Of a stretch of 64,000 nt of DNA, positions 16,073 through 23,757 are shown one piece after another. The DNA comes from an uncultured Acidimicrobiia bacterium (GTDB taxonomy: Bacteria > Actinomycetota > Acidimicrobiia > Spongiisociales > Spongiisociaceae), in the NCBI GenBank assembly GCA_958295745.1, contig OY282370.1:186001-250000 (forward strand), written 5' to 3'. Both the position numbers and the translations under genes were made by a program. The notes under the pieces are model-generated. The model saw nothing but the letters and a program-made list of their open reading frames with translations. It made no database searches and was not told the DNA's origin. Each line of letters opens with the position of its first letter. Position 1 is the first letter of the stretch.

Positions 16073-16836
16073 GTGCGGGCCGTCAGCGCCCCGTCGACGA
16101 CCAGGTTGACCCCGCTCACGTACTTGGCGGCGTCGGACGCCAGGTAGAGGAAGGCCTCGGCAATATCGATGTCGTCGGCCAGCCGGTTGGCGGGGACCAC
16201 CGGGAAACCATGGCGGCGCCACTTGTCCATGAGCTCCTCCCCCACCAGGTCGACCGACTGCTGGGTGTCGGCCGGGCCGGGGCTCACGCAGTTGGCCCGG
16301 ATGCCGTAGGGGGCGCACTCGACCGCGATCGCCCTGGCCAGCGAGACCAGCCCCGCCTTGGCGGCGCAATAGGCGGTGAAACCCTGCCCGTGGCCGAGCG
16401 CCGCGATCGAGGCGGTGAACAGGATCACACCCCCTCCCGTCTCCTTCATGGCCCTGGCCGCCTCGCGGGCCAGCACGAAGTAGGCGTCGAGGTTGACCGA
16501 CAGCACCCGCCTCCAGTCGGCGGTTTCCAAGTCGATGAACGGAACGTCCACCCAGGCGGCGGCGTTCGATACCAGCACGTCGAGTTTCGGATCGACGGCC
16601 AGCGCCCTCCCCACGGCCTCGACGCAGCTGTCCATGTCGCCCAGGTCCAGGCAGATCTTGTGGGCCGCCGCGCCGTACTCCTCGATGGCGGGGGCGGTGT
16701 CGTCGAGGCGCTCCTGGTTGTAGTCGACCAGGTACACACGGCGGGCGCCCTCCTCGGCGAACCGCTGGGCGGTGCGCCTCCCGAAGCCGCTCCCGGCCCC
16801 GGTTACGAATACGTTCTTTCCTTCGAACCGCCTCAT
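16051..16836 (-). CDS. SDR family oxidoreductase
   Basis: A 261-residue classical short-chain dehydrogenase. The dinucleotide site TGAGSGFG is at residues 12-19, followed by DVLVSNAAAW, the catalytic serine in FTASIAALG and Tyr/Lys in YCAAKAG, and the family-typical RANCVSPGPADT. ATG 16836 is preferred because AAGGAG lies at proper spacing; a GTG six bases upstream overlaps that site. Substrate unknown. Its 3' end overlaps the M20 gene tail by 22 bases in antisense. Confidence 0.9.
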   Translation of the reverse strand: MRRFEGKNVFVTGAGSGFGRRTAQRFAEEGARRVYLVDYNQERLDDTAPAIEEYGAAAHKICLDLGDMDSCVEAVGRALAVDPKLDVLVSNAAAWVDVPFIDLETADWRRVLSVNLDAYFVLAREAARAMKETGGGVILFTASIAALGHGQGFTAYCAAKAGLVSLARAIAVECAPYGIRANCVSPGPADTQQSVDLVGEELMDKWRRHGFPVVPANRLADDIDIAEAFLYLASDAAKYVSGVNLVVDGALTARTYDVPED

Positions 16837-16927
16837 GTTCACTCCTTCGCTTCCTCCCCCGAATCTACCGATCGAATCTACCGAACTTCGATCCCGGCGG
16901 GCCGGGAAGCGTCTGCCCGGTCAGCGG

Positions 16928-18679
16928 TCAGCGCCGCAATACCGGCAAGGACACTCTGGACGGGTGGGAACGGTTGTGCAGGACGGTATGGGTGGCGGGC
17001 GTCGAATCGAGCGGGCCGTCGGTGAGGGGCTTCGCGCCGGTGTTCAGGTTGCGGTCCCACTGCGGGAAGTCCGAGCCGGCGATATCCAGGCGCAGGCGCG
17101 ACCCGGCGCCGACCAGCGCCCCCACCGGGCCCAGCTCTATCTTGAGCTCGTAGACCTTGCCGGGGGTGAGGGGCTTCGGCGCCGACAGCGACTCCCGGTA
17201 ACGGGCCCGCAGGATCCCCTCTTGGAGGTTGACCGATCTTCCGGCCTCGTCGACCACGCACAGCCGGGCCGTGAAGTCGGTGTCGGCGGCCGTGGCGGCG
17301 GCGTACAGGGTCACCTCTACGCCGCCCACCAGCTCGATGTCCTCGGAGAGGGGCTCCGACGTGTACACCAGCATCATGCGGGAGACCTCCGCGGGGTGCT
17401 GGTCGGCGGGGCCCATGGGGGTGATGCTGTCGAAGCAGCACGAGTGCCCCCCCATCGAAGGGATCGGGACGCCCGGATCGTGGATGTACAGGTCGGGGGG
17501 CTCGTCTCCCGGCGGGGTTCGATCCAGGACGCCGTCCCCGAACTTGGAGTTGGCGCACCCCTGCGAGTGGATGAACCAGTCCTCGAGGACGGCCTCACGG
17601 GGAGGCCATGCGTCGAAGTCCCGCCACTCCCCGTCGAGTGTGAACATCGTCACCGGACTGTCGAGGACGCCCGTGTCCCGGCCCTTCAGCGTCTGGTCGA
17701 ACCATCGGATCAGCCAGGAATCGATCTCCTTAGTCGACGGACCGTCCTCCGATCCGAGGCGTCCGACCGGGGTCCACGGCATATGCGCCCACGGCCCCAC
17801 CAGCAACTTCTGGCTCCGGCGGGTCCGCTCGCCGCTCCCGGACTCCGACAACCCCAGGAAGTTCTTCACGTTGCCGGTAAGGAAAACGTCGTACCAACCG
17901 GCCACATGCAGCGCCGGGACGCCGATCCGGCTGTAGTCCTCGTCGATGCTCCACTGTTTCCAGTAGTCGTCGTAGGAGCAGTGATCGACCCAATCCTGGA
18001 AATAGGAAGCGTAAGGGGTCTGGAGCGGCGGGTATCCGGCCACCGGCAGCGACCAATACCAGGCCGGGGCGTTGCCGAGGCTGGTGCTCAGCTGGACCAG
18101 GGCCTCCACATCCCCGGCCCGCCGGGCGGTCTCCAGCGCCAGCAGGTTGGCCCAGTAGCCGATGAACGCCAGGGCGAAGGCGCCCCCGTTGTAGGTCCAT
18201 CCGTCGTAATACTGGGAAGAGGTGAAGGCGGGGGTGATCGAGGCCAGCGACGGCGGTGCGGTCACGGCGGCCAGCAGCTGGGTGGCGCCGACGTAGGAGA
18301 AGCCCATCATCCCCACCTGACCGTCCACGCCGGGCAGGCGGGCCGCCCACTCGACCGAGTCGTAGCCGTCGTCCATCTCGTGCCGGTAGGGGTAGAACTC
18401 CCCTTCCGAGGCATAGCGCCCGCGGCAGTCCTGCACCGCCACCACATATCCCTGCGCGGCGAACCAGGCGGGATGGGCGCTGCCGAAGGTAGGGACGCCG
18501 GACCGCTTGTCGTAGATGGTGCGCGTCAGCAGCGCCGGCAGATCGGCCTCGGTCCCGGGCCGGTACACGTCCGCCCGCAGAACCGTTCCGTCCCGCATGA
18601 CGGCTTCGACGTCGCGCTCGACGGTGACATCGAGGCCGGGGATCTCCTCGACGAGGGGGGCGGCTTTCTCGGCGGTCAT
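16928..18679 (-). CDS. CocE/NonD family hydrolase (X-Pro dipeptidyl-peptidase-like)
   Basis: A 583-residue serine hydrolase. The alpha/beta-hydrolase core has MRDGTVLRADVYRP at the start, QDCRGRYASEGEFYP and the nucleophile motif GMMGFSYVGATQ (about residues 120-131). VPALHVAGWYDVF precedes the catalytic-acid region. The C-terminal third is the jelly-roll XPP domain (SRLRLDIAGSDFPQWDRN). Known members cleave cocaine-like esters, glutaryl-7-ACA or X-Pro peptides. It diverges from the second aminotransferase across about 207 bases. Confidence 0.9.
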   Translation of the reverse strand: MTAEKAAPLVEEIPGLDVTVERDVEAVMRDGTVLRADVYRPGTEADLPALLTRTIYDKRSGVPTFGSAHPAWFAAQGYVVAVQDCRGRYASEGEFYPYRHEMDDGYDSVEWAARLPGVDGQVGMMGFSYVGATQLLAAVTAPPSLASITPAFTSSQYYDGWTYNGGAFALAFIGYWANLLALETARRAGDVEALVQLSTSLGNAPAWYWSLPVAGYPPLQTPYASYFQDWVDHCSYDDYWKQWSIDEDYSRIGVPALHVAGWYDVFLTGNVKNFLGLSESGSGERTRRSQKLLVGPWAHMPWTPVGRLGSEDGPSTKEIDSWLIRWFDQTLKGRDTGVLDSPVTMFTLDGEWRDFDAWPPREAVLEDWFIHSQGCANSKFGDGVLDRTPPGDEPPDLYIHDPGVPIPSMGGHSCCFDSITPMGPADQHPAEVSRMMLVYTSEPLSEDIELVGGVEVTLYAAATAADTDFTARLCVVDEAGRSVNLQEGILRARYRESLSAPKPLTPGKVYELKIELGPVGALVGAGSRLRLDIAGSDFPQWDRNLNTGAKPLTDGPLDSTPATHTVLHNRSHPSRVSLPVLRR

Positions 18680-18703
18680 GACACTCCTCGGTATTCTTGG
18701 CCC

Positions 18704-18730
18704 CTCGAGATTCCTGGCTCTCGAGATTCC
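18704..18730. promoter_or_regulatory. Two direct repeats in a divergent promoter region
   Basis: CTCGAGATTCC occurs at 18704-18714 and 18720-18730, a 16-base period, about 25 bases upstream of the CocE-type gene start and within the 207-base gap shared with the second aminotransferase. CTCGAG is itself palindromic. The spacing would suit a dimeric regulator, but the elements could also be a small duplication. Confidence 0.35.
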
Positions 18731-18886
18731 AGTCCTCGATCCGGGCTTCGCCCGCGGTTTCCATTAGATTCTGGCGGAAGGGAGGCGCAGCAGACAACCG
18801 CTCCTTCCCCCCGCAAATCCGACAAGAGGGTAGTGGGCGGCCCCGCACAGGTCCTCCCCCGCCCGGTCGAAAGGAGAAAGTCGCTC

Positions 18887-20044
18887 ATGAAGAATCCGGC
18901 CGCCCGGGCGGCCGCCTTTCCACGCTCCGAGATACGGGTGCTCTTCGACCGGGCGGCGGCCCGAGAGGGCGCCATCCGGCTGGAGGTGGGCGAACCCAGC
19001 TTCAAAACCCCGGACCACATCGTAGAGGCCGCCGCCGAAGCGGCCAGGGCCGGTCATACCGGCTACGGACCCAACGGCGGCCTGGCCGGCCTGAGGGAGC
19101 TGCTCTCACACAAGATCGCCCGGGTGGACGGCTTCACGGCGCCTCCGGAGAACATAGTGGTCACCCCGGGCGGTATGAACGCCCTCTTCTCCTGCTTCCT
19201 GGCGCTGCTGGACCCGGGCGACGAGGTGCTGATACCCACCCCGGGCTTCCCCAACCTGGACCACATCGTCCGCCTGCTGGGGGGCCGCCCGGTGTTCTAC
19301 CCGCTCTCCGCCGCCGACGGCTTTCTGCCCGACCCCGACCGGCTGGCCTCCCTCGTGACCGGCCGCACCTCCATGCTGTTCGTCAACACCCCGGCCAATC
19401 CCACCGGCGCCGTCTACCCCGCCGGGCTGATGCAGAACCTGGTCGAGCTCTGCGACCGCAGCGACCTGTGGCTGCTGTCCGACGAGGTGTACGACGAGCT
19501 GATCCTGGACGAAGATGCGGTTCATACCTCCGCCGCCCGATACGACACCGCCGGACGGGTGATCACCGTCTACAGCTTCTCGAAGGTGTACGCCATGACC
19601 GGCTGGCGGGTGGGGTACGCGGCGGCGCCCGGACCGGTGGCCGGCCTGCTCAGCAAGCTGCAGGAACCGCAGGTGTCGTGCCCCAGCACCATCTCGCAGA
19701 AGGCGGCGGAGGCCGCTCTGCTGGGGCCGAGGGAACCGATCAGGGCCATGCTCGACGCCTACCGGAGGCGCCGCCGGGCCGCATTGGCGGCCGCCTCCGA
19801 AGCCGGGCTGTCCTTCGTAGCTCCGGCCGGGACCATGTATATGCTGGTGCGGGTGGAGACGGGCGGGCGCTCGATGATCCGGTTCGCGCTGGATCTGCTG
19901 GACGACCACGGGGTCAGCGTGGCCCCCGGATCGGTCTTCGGACCGGGCGGGGAGGGATACGTGCGCATCTCGCTGGCCGCCGACGACCTCCGCATCGTCG
20001 AGGGCCTGCACCGCTTGGCGGCCGCCGTCCGGGTGGGTTCGTGA
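18887..20044 (+). CDS. PLP-dependent class I/II aminotransferase (paralogue)
   Basis: A 385-residue aminotransferase, the same length as the one at 2203-3360 and sharing LEVGEPSFKTP, TPANPTGAVYP, SDEVYDELIL and VYSFSKVYAMTGWRVGY with the Schiff-base lysine at residue 233. The start is ATG 18887 behind AAAGGAG; the frame is open further upstream but without similarity. The stop overlaps the M20 gene's GTG as GTGA. Coupling to a deacylase suggests release of an amino acid by the M20 enzyme and transamination here. Confidence 0.92.
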   Translation: MKNPAARAAAFPRSEIRVLFDRAAAREGAIRLEVGEPSFKTPDHIVEAAAEAARAGHTGYGPNGGLAGLRELLSHKIARVDGFTAPPENIVVTPGGMNALFSCFLALLDPGDEVLIPTPGFPNLDHIVRLLGGRPVFYPLSAADGFLPDPDRLASLVTGRTSMLFVNTPANPTGAVYPAGLMQNLVELCDRSDLWLLSDEVYDELILDEDAVHTSAARYDTAGRVITVYSFSKVYAMTGWRVGYAAAPGPVAGLLSKLQEPQVSCPSTISQKAAEAALLGPREPIRAMLDAYRRRRRAALAAASEAGLSFVAPAGTMYMLVRVETGGRSMIRFALDLLDDHGVSVAPGSVFGPGGEGYVRISLAADDLRIVEGLHRLAAAVRVGS

Positions 20045-21285
20045 GCACGCTCGCGGCGGTAGAGCGCCGCATCCTCGCCTATCTGGCAGCCCGGGAGGAC
20101 GAGATACTCCAGTTCGCCCGCGATCTGATCCGCACCCCCTCGCCCAACCCGCCCGGGGATGAGCGGGCGGCGGCGGATCTGGTCACTGCCCGGCTGGAGG
20201 AGCTGGGCGTCACCGGAGTGGAGCGGGCGGGCGCTAGGCCGGAGCGCCCCAACCTGATCGTGCGCATGAGTGGGTCGGACGAGGGGCGCAGGCTGATGCT
20301 GTCGGGGCATCTGGACACCAAACCGGCGGGCGACCTCGACGCCTGGGAGACCGATCCCTGGGATCCGGTGTTGCGGGGAGGGGACCTGGTCGGGCTGGGG
20401 TCGGGCGACATGAAGGCCGCGGTGGCCGCCATTGTGTACGCCCTGGCTGCGATCCGCAACGCCGGTGCCTTCACCGGCGAGCTGTCGGCCGTCTTCACCG
20501 CCGACGAGGAGGCAGGCTCGGTGCTGGGATCCAAGTGGCTGGCCGAGAACGGCCTGCTCGAGGCCGATGCGGCGGTGATCGGCGAGCCGAGCGGCGTCGA
20601 GCGCGAGTGGGAGTCGCTCCACCTGGTGTCACGGGGCGCGGCTCTGTTCAAGGTCAAGATCTACGGCACCCAGATGCATTCGTCGATCTCGGACCGCATA
20701 GAAGGGGTGAACGCCACCGTCGAGATGGCCCGGCTCATCGACCGCATGGACCGCGACCTGGAGGCGTACCTCACCTTCGAACCCCATCCCCTATGCCCCA
20801 CCGGCCCCACCGTGAACGTCGGGGTGATGGCCGAGGCCGGCGTCTTCTACGGGGTCTACCCCGGCAACGCCGAGTTCGCCTGCGACATCCGCACCCTGCC
20901 GGGGATGAGCGAGCGCCGGCTGATCGACGACATCAACCGGTTCCTGACCGCCGCCATGGCCGACAACCCCAACCTGCGCGCCGAGCTGGTGTGGGAGCTG
21001 ATGGTGCCGGCCACCGAGATATCACCCGACGAGCCCATCGTCGGGATACTGCAGGCCGCCGCCGGGGAGGTGCTCGGCCGGGAACCGCGCCTGGACGCCT
21101 TTCCCGGCGCCACCGACGCCCCCCACTTCCAGCTGACCGCCGGCATCCCCTGCGTGGCGGCCTTCGGGCCGGGTTTGCTGCCCCGCGCCCACAGCCCCAA
21201 CGAGTACATGGCCGCCGAGAGCGTCGCCCAGGCCGCCCGCATCTACGCCCTCGCTTCGATCCGTTACCTGGGCGTACCCGACTGA
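20041..21285 (+). CDS. M20 family metallopeptidase (ArgE/DapE-like)
   Basis: A 414-residue two-zinc amidohydrolase beginning at a GTG that overlaps the aminotransferase stop. RTPSPNPPGDE is the typical N-terminal loop, MLSGHLDTKP and LGSGDMKAAVAAIVYA carry zinc ligands, and FTADEEAGSVLGSKW has the catalytic Glu. HSSISDRIEGVNA is the lid-domain histidine loop and GATDAPHFQ is near the last zinc ligand. It probably deacylates an N-acyl amino acid or cleaves a dipeptide, feeding the coupled aminotransferase (inference). Confidence 0.92.
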   Translation: MSTLAAVERRILAYLAAREDEILQFARDLIRTPSPNPPGDERAAADLVTARLEELGVTGVERAGARPERPNLIVRMSGSDEGRRLMLSGHLDTKPAGDLDAWETDPWDPVLRGGDLVGLGSGDMKAAVAAIVYALAAIRNAGAFTGELSAVFTADEEAGSVLGSKWLAENGLLEADAAVIGEPSGVEREWESLHLVSRGAALFKVKIYGTQMHSSISDRIEGVNATVEMARLIDRMDRDLEAYLTFEPHPLCPTGPTVNVGVMAEAGVFYGVYPGNAEFACDIRTLPGMSERRLIDDINRFLTAAMADNPNLRAELVWELMVPATEISPDEPIVGILQAAAGEVLGREPRLDAFPGATDAPHFQLTAGIPCVAAFGPGLLPRAHSPNEYMAAESVAQAARIYALASIRYLGVPD

Positions 21286-21319
21286 ACGTCTCGAAGACCC
21301 GTCACTGCCTTGGCCAGAA

Positions 21320-21658
21320 TCACAATGCACTCGAAAGCCTGTCAAGCAATCCAGCCGCAACCGAACCCAAGAGCACGGCACTTATCGCCGCTACCACCAA
21401 CCAGAACAGGAAAAACCCGAACGCCAACTTAAACCCCCGCATAACCCAACCCTTATCAGCCCTGACGAAAGTACCGAGCCGATCCACCTCCAACATTACG
21501 GTATGCCCCAAATCCGCCAGCCGATGGATGTCCTGCCTATCCGCATACACGGGAGCATCTCGACCGTCCTCCTCGACCGTCGCATCCCCCTCAACTGGCG
21601 GCTCGGCCGCACCGCCATCCTGCTCCTGAGCCTTCTGCTGGTTATCCCGCACCATCAT
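21320..21658 (-). CDS. Small membrane protein of unknown function
   Basis: A 112-residue protein with an acidic, low-complexity N-terminus (residues 1-40). A soluble segment DIHRLADLGHTVMLEVDRL follows, then one long hydrophobic region at about residues 75-105 (FKLAFGFFLFWLVVAAISAV) that could be one or two helices. AAAGGA precedes the ATG-ATG start. Lower G+C than the flanks. It lies convergent to the M20 gene with no partner of known function. Coding status is likely but not proven. Confidence 0.55.
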   Translation of the reverse strand: MMVRDNQQKAQEQDGGAAEPPVEGDATVEEDGRDAPVYADRQDIHRLADLGHTVMLEVDRLGTFVRADKGWVMRGFKLAFGFFLFWLVVAAISAVLLGSVAAGLLDRLSSAL

Positions 21659-21818
21659 CGATCCTTTCTTCGTGAGTCATGTACCTTCCTTGTCGGGAAG
21701 AATCCACCACGCTTCGTCTAGTTCGGCAAACTCGATGTAGACGCTACCGAGAGCAAGGTAATCGAACGAACGTCCCCCGAACCCCCTGTCCAAACCTCCG
21801 GCGCCCCGCCGGACGGAC
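21659..21818. other. Intergenic stretch with an orphan coding-like tail
   Basis: On the minus strand, an open frame ending at 21677 reads FDYLALGSVYIEFAELDEAW just before the small membrane protein. It looks protein-like but has no start codon before it runs antisense-like into the neighbouring dehydrogenase gene. It may be the tail of a lost gene that preceded the membrane protein. No other feature is seen here. Confidence 0.3.
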
Positions 21819-22694
21819 TCAACCGCCCGACTCCCGCACGAGGTTGTAGATGACGGTCCAGTCCCGGCGGCCCAGACCCTGGCGGTGGGCTCGGTCGTAG
21901 AACGGACGGGCGGCGGCGCCCATCTGCAGGGACGCACCCGCATCGGCGCCCATCTGCAGGGCGAGGTCGAGGTCCTTGCGGGCCAAGTCGATCATGAAAC
22001 CCGGCTCGAGGTCGCCCGCCAGCACCTTGGCCGGGTAGGTGGTGCCGAGGTGACCCCGTCCGGCCGTGGTGCCCATCAGCACCTCGACCACGATGTCCCG
22101 GTCGAGGCCGGCGCTCTCCGCGATGTCGAGCGCCTCGGCCACCGCGACGTTGGACACGATCGACAGGTAGTTGTTGACCAGCTTGGTGCGGATTCCGGCG
22201 CCGCGGGGCCCGCAGTGGACGATCGTGTCGCCCATACATTCCAGGAGGGGGCGGGCCCGCGACGCGTCCTCGGCCTCTCCGCCCACCATGATCAGGAGGG
22301 TTCCCTCCTCCGCATCCTTGGATGTACGTCCGACGGGCGCATCGATCACCCGCAGGCCCTTCGACTCCAACCGCCGGGCCAACGCATCGAAATGGGCGGG
22401 CAGCCCGGTGCTCATATCGATGAGGAGCGATTCCGGGCCGAGCGACTCGGCGGCGCCGTCGGACCCGAACACGGCGGCGGCCACGTGATCGCCGGTGGGC
22501 AGCATCGTGACGACGAACTCGGCACCGTCGGCGGCATGTTTCGCGGAACCCGCCGCCTCGGCCCCGCTCCGGACAATGTCCGCCAAGGCGTCGTCGTCGA
22601 GGTCGAAGGCGCGCACCCGGTGACCGTTCTCCATCAGGTTGCGGGCCATAGGCATGCCCATCACGCCAACGCCGATGAAACCGATCCTGCTCAT
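21819..22694 (-). CDS. Beta-hydroxyacid dehydrogenase (3-hydroxyisobutyrate/tartronate-semialdehyde reductase family)
   Basis: A 291-residue NAD(P)-dependent dehydrogenase. GFIGVGVMGMPMARNL is the Rossmann motif (residues 5-20), VVTMLPTGDHV the family's second segment, and IDAPVGRTSKDAEEGTL the substrate loop. KLVNNYLSIVSNVAVAEAL holds the catalytic lysine at its start. Near the C-terminus the phrase LQMGA occurs twice close together, encoded by a short repeat at about 21917-21961. It diverges from the formylglycine-generating enzyme gene across 57 bases. Confidence 0.9.
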   Translation of the reverse strand: MSRIGFIGVGVMGMPMARNLMENGHRVRAFDLDDDALADIVRSGAEAAGSAKHAADGAEFVVTMLPTGDHVAAAVFGSDGAAESLGPESLLIDMSTGLPAHFDALARRLESKGLRVIDAPVGRTSKDAEEGTLLIMVGGEAEDASRARPLLECMGDTIVHCGPRGAGIRTKLVNNYLSIVSNVAVAEALDIAESAGLDRDIVVEVLMGTTAGRGHLGTTYPAKVLAGDLEPGFMIDLARKDLDLALQMGADAGASLQMGAAARPFYDRAHRQGLGRRDWTVIYNLVRESGG

Positions 22695-22751
22695 CCCGAT
22701 CCCTTCCCGTCGGAGCGCATCACCTTCCGGCCATGTTAGTTTTACCGGTCG

Positions 22752-23687
22752 ATGACGGCGATGCCAGACCGGGAACAGGTCTTGATCCCGGGCGGGGAGT
22801 TCCTGATGGGATCCGACCGCCACTATCCCGAGGAAGCCCCCGCCCGCAGGGTGAGGGTCGGCCCCTTCCGGATCGACGCCTACCCGGTCACCAACCGCCG
22901 GTTCGAGGAGTTCGTGGATGCCACCGGTTACGCGACGGTCGCCGAGCTGGCCCCCGACCCCGCCCTCTACCCGGGGGCGAAACCCGAGGACCTGGTTCCG
23001 GGATCGCTCGTGTTCACGATGACGCCGGGGCCGGTGAACCTGGGCGACTTCCGCCGATGGTGGGCCTGGACCCCCGGCGCCTGCTGGCGGCGCCCTCTCG
23101 GTCCGGGATCGTCCCTCGACGGCCTCGAAGACCACCCTGCGGTGCATGTGGCCTACCCGGACGCCGCCGCCTTCGCCCGGTGGGCCGGCATGCGGCTCCC
23201 CTCGGAAGCCGAGTGGGAATACGCCGCCCGGGGCGGTCTCCACGGCGCCGAGTTCACCTGGGGGGACGGCGATCCCCAGGAAACGGCGCCCCGGGCCAAC
23301 ACCTGGCAGGGCCGGTTCCCCTACGAGAACACCGAGCTCGACGGATGGACCCGCACCAGCCCGGTGGGCGCCTACGCCCCCAACGGTTACGGGCTCTACG
23401 ACATGGCCGGCAACGTGTGGGAATGGACCTCCGGCCGCTACGACCCCTCCCCGAAGCCGCGGCGGGCGCCCTGCTGCGCCCCCCCGATCCGCGGCGCCCG
23501 CACCGCAGCCGGCGGCGCCGCGGCCGGCGGACGGGATCTCTTCCCGGCCCGCACCATCAAAGGGGGGTCACATCTCTGCACCGTCCAGTACTGCTTCCGC
23601 TACCGGCCGGCGGCCCGCCAGCCCCAGACGATCGACACCTCCGCCGGCCACCTGGGGTTTCGCTGCCTGTCACGGGGCCGGTCGTGA
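22752..23687 (+). CDS. Formylglycine-generating enzyme (SUMF1 family)
   Basis: A 311-residue copper-dependent oxidase that converts the active-site cysteine of sulfatases to formylglycine. Family landmarks are IPGGEFLMGSD near the N-terminus, DAYPVTNRRFEEFV, RLPSEAEWEYAARGG and YDMAGNVWEW. The catalytic copper-binding pair is present as Cys276 and Cys281 in KGGSHLCTVQYCFRYR, the exact Cys-x4-Cys spacing of authentic family members and not of EgtB/PvdO-type relatives. The likely client is the sulfatase at 46815-49076 with its C-S-P-T-R site. No signal peptide is visible, so modification would be cytosolic. Confidence 0.93.
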   Translation: MTAMPDREQVLIPGGEFLMGSDRHYPEEAPARRVRVGPFRIDAYPVTNRRFEEFVDATGYATVAELAPDPALYPGAKPEDLVPGSLVFTMTPGPVNLGDFRRWWAWTPGACWRRPLGPGSSLDGLEDHPAVHVAYPDAAAFARWAGMRLPSEAEWEYAARGGLHGAEFTWGDGDPQETAPRANTWQGRFPYENTELDGWTRTSPVGAYAPNGYGLYDMAGNVWEWTSGRYDPSPKPRRAPCCAPPIRGARTAAGGAAAGGRDLFPARTIKGGSHLCTVQYCFRYRPAARQPQTIDTSAGHLGFRCLSRGRS

Positions 23688-23757
23688 TCTATCACCGTAT
23701 CCGTTTCCGGACCGCCTCGGTCGCCGCCGGCCTTGCGGGCGGTAGGATGGGCCGGAC

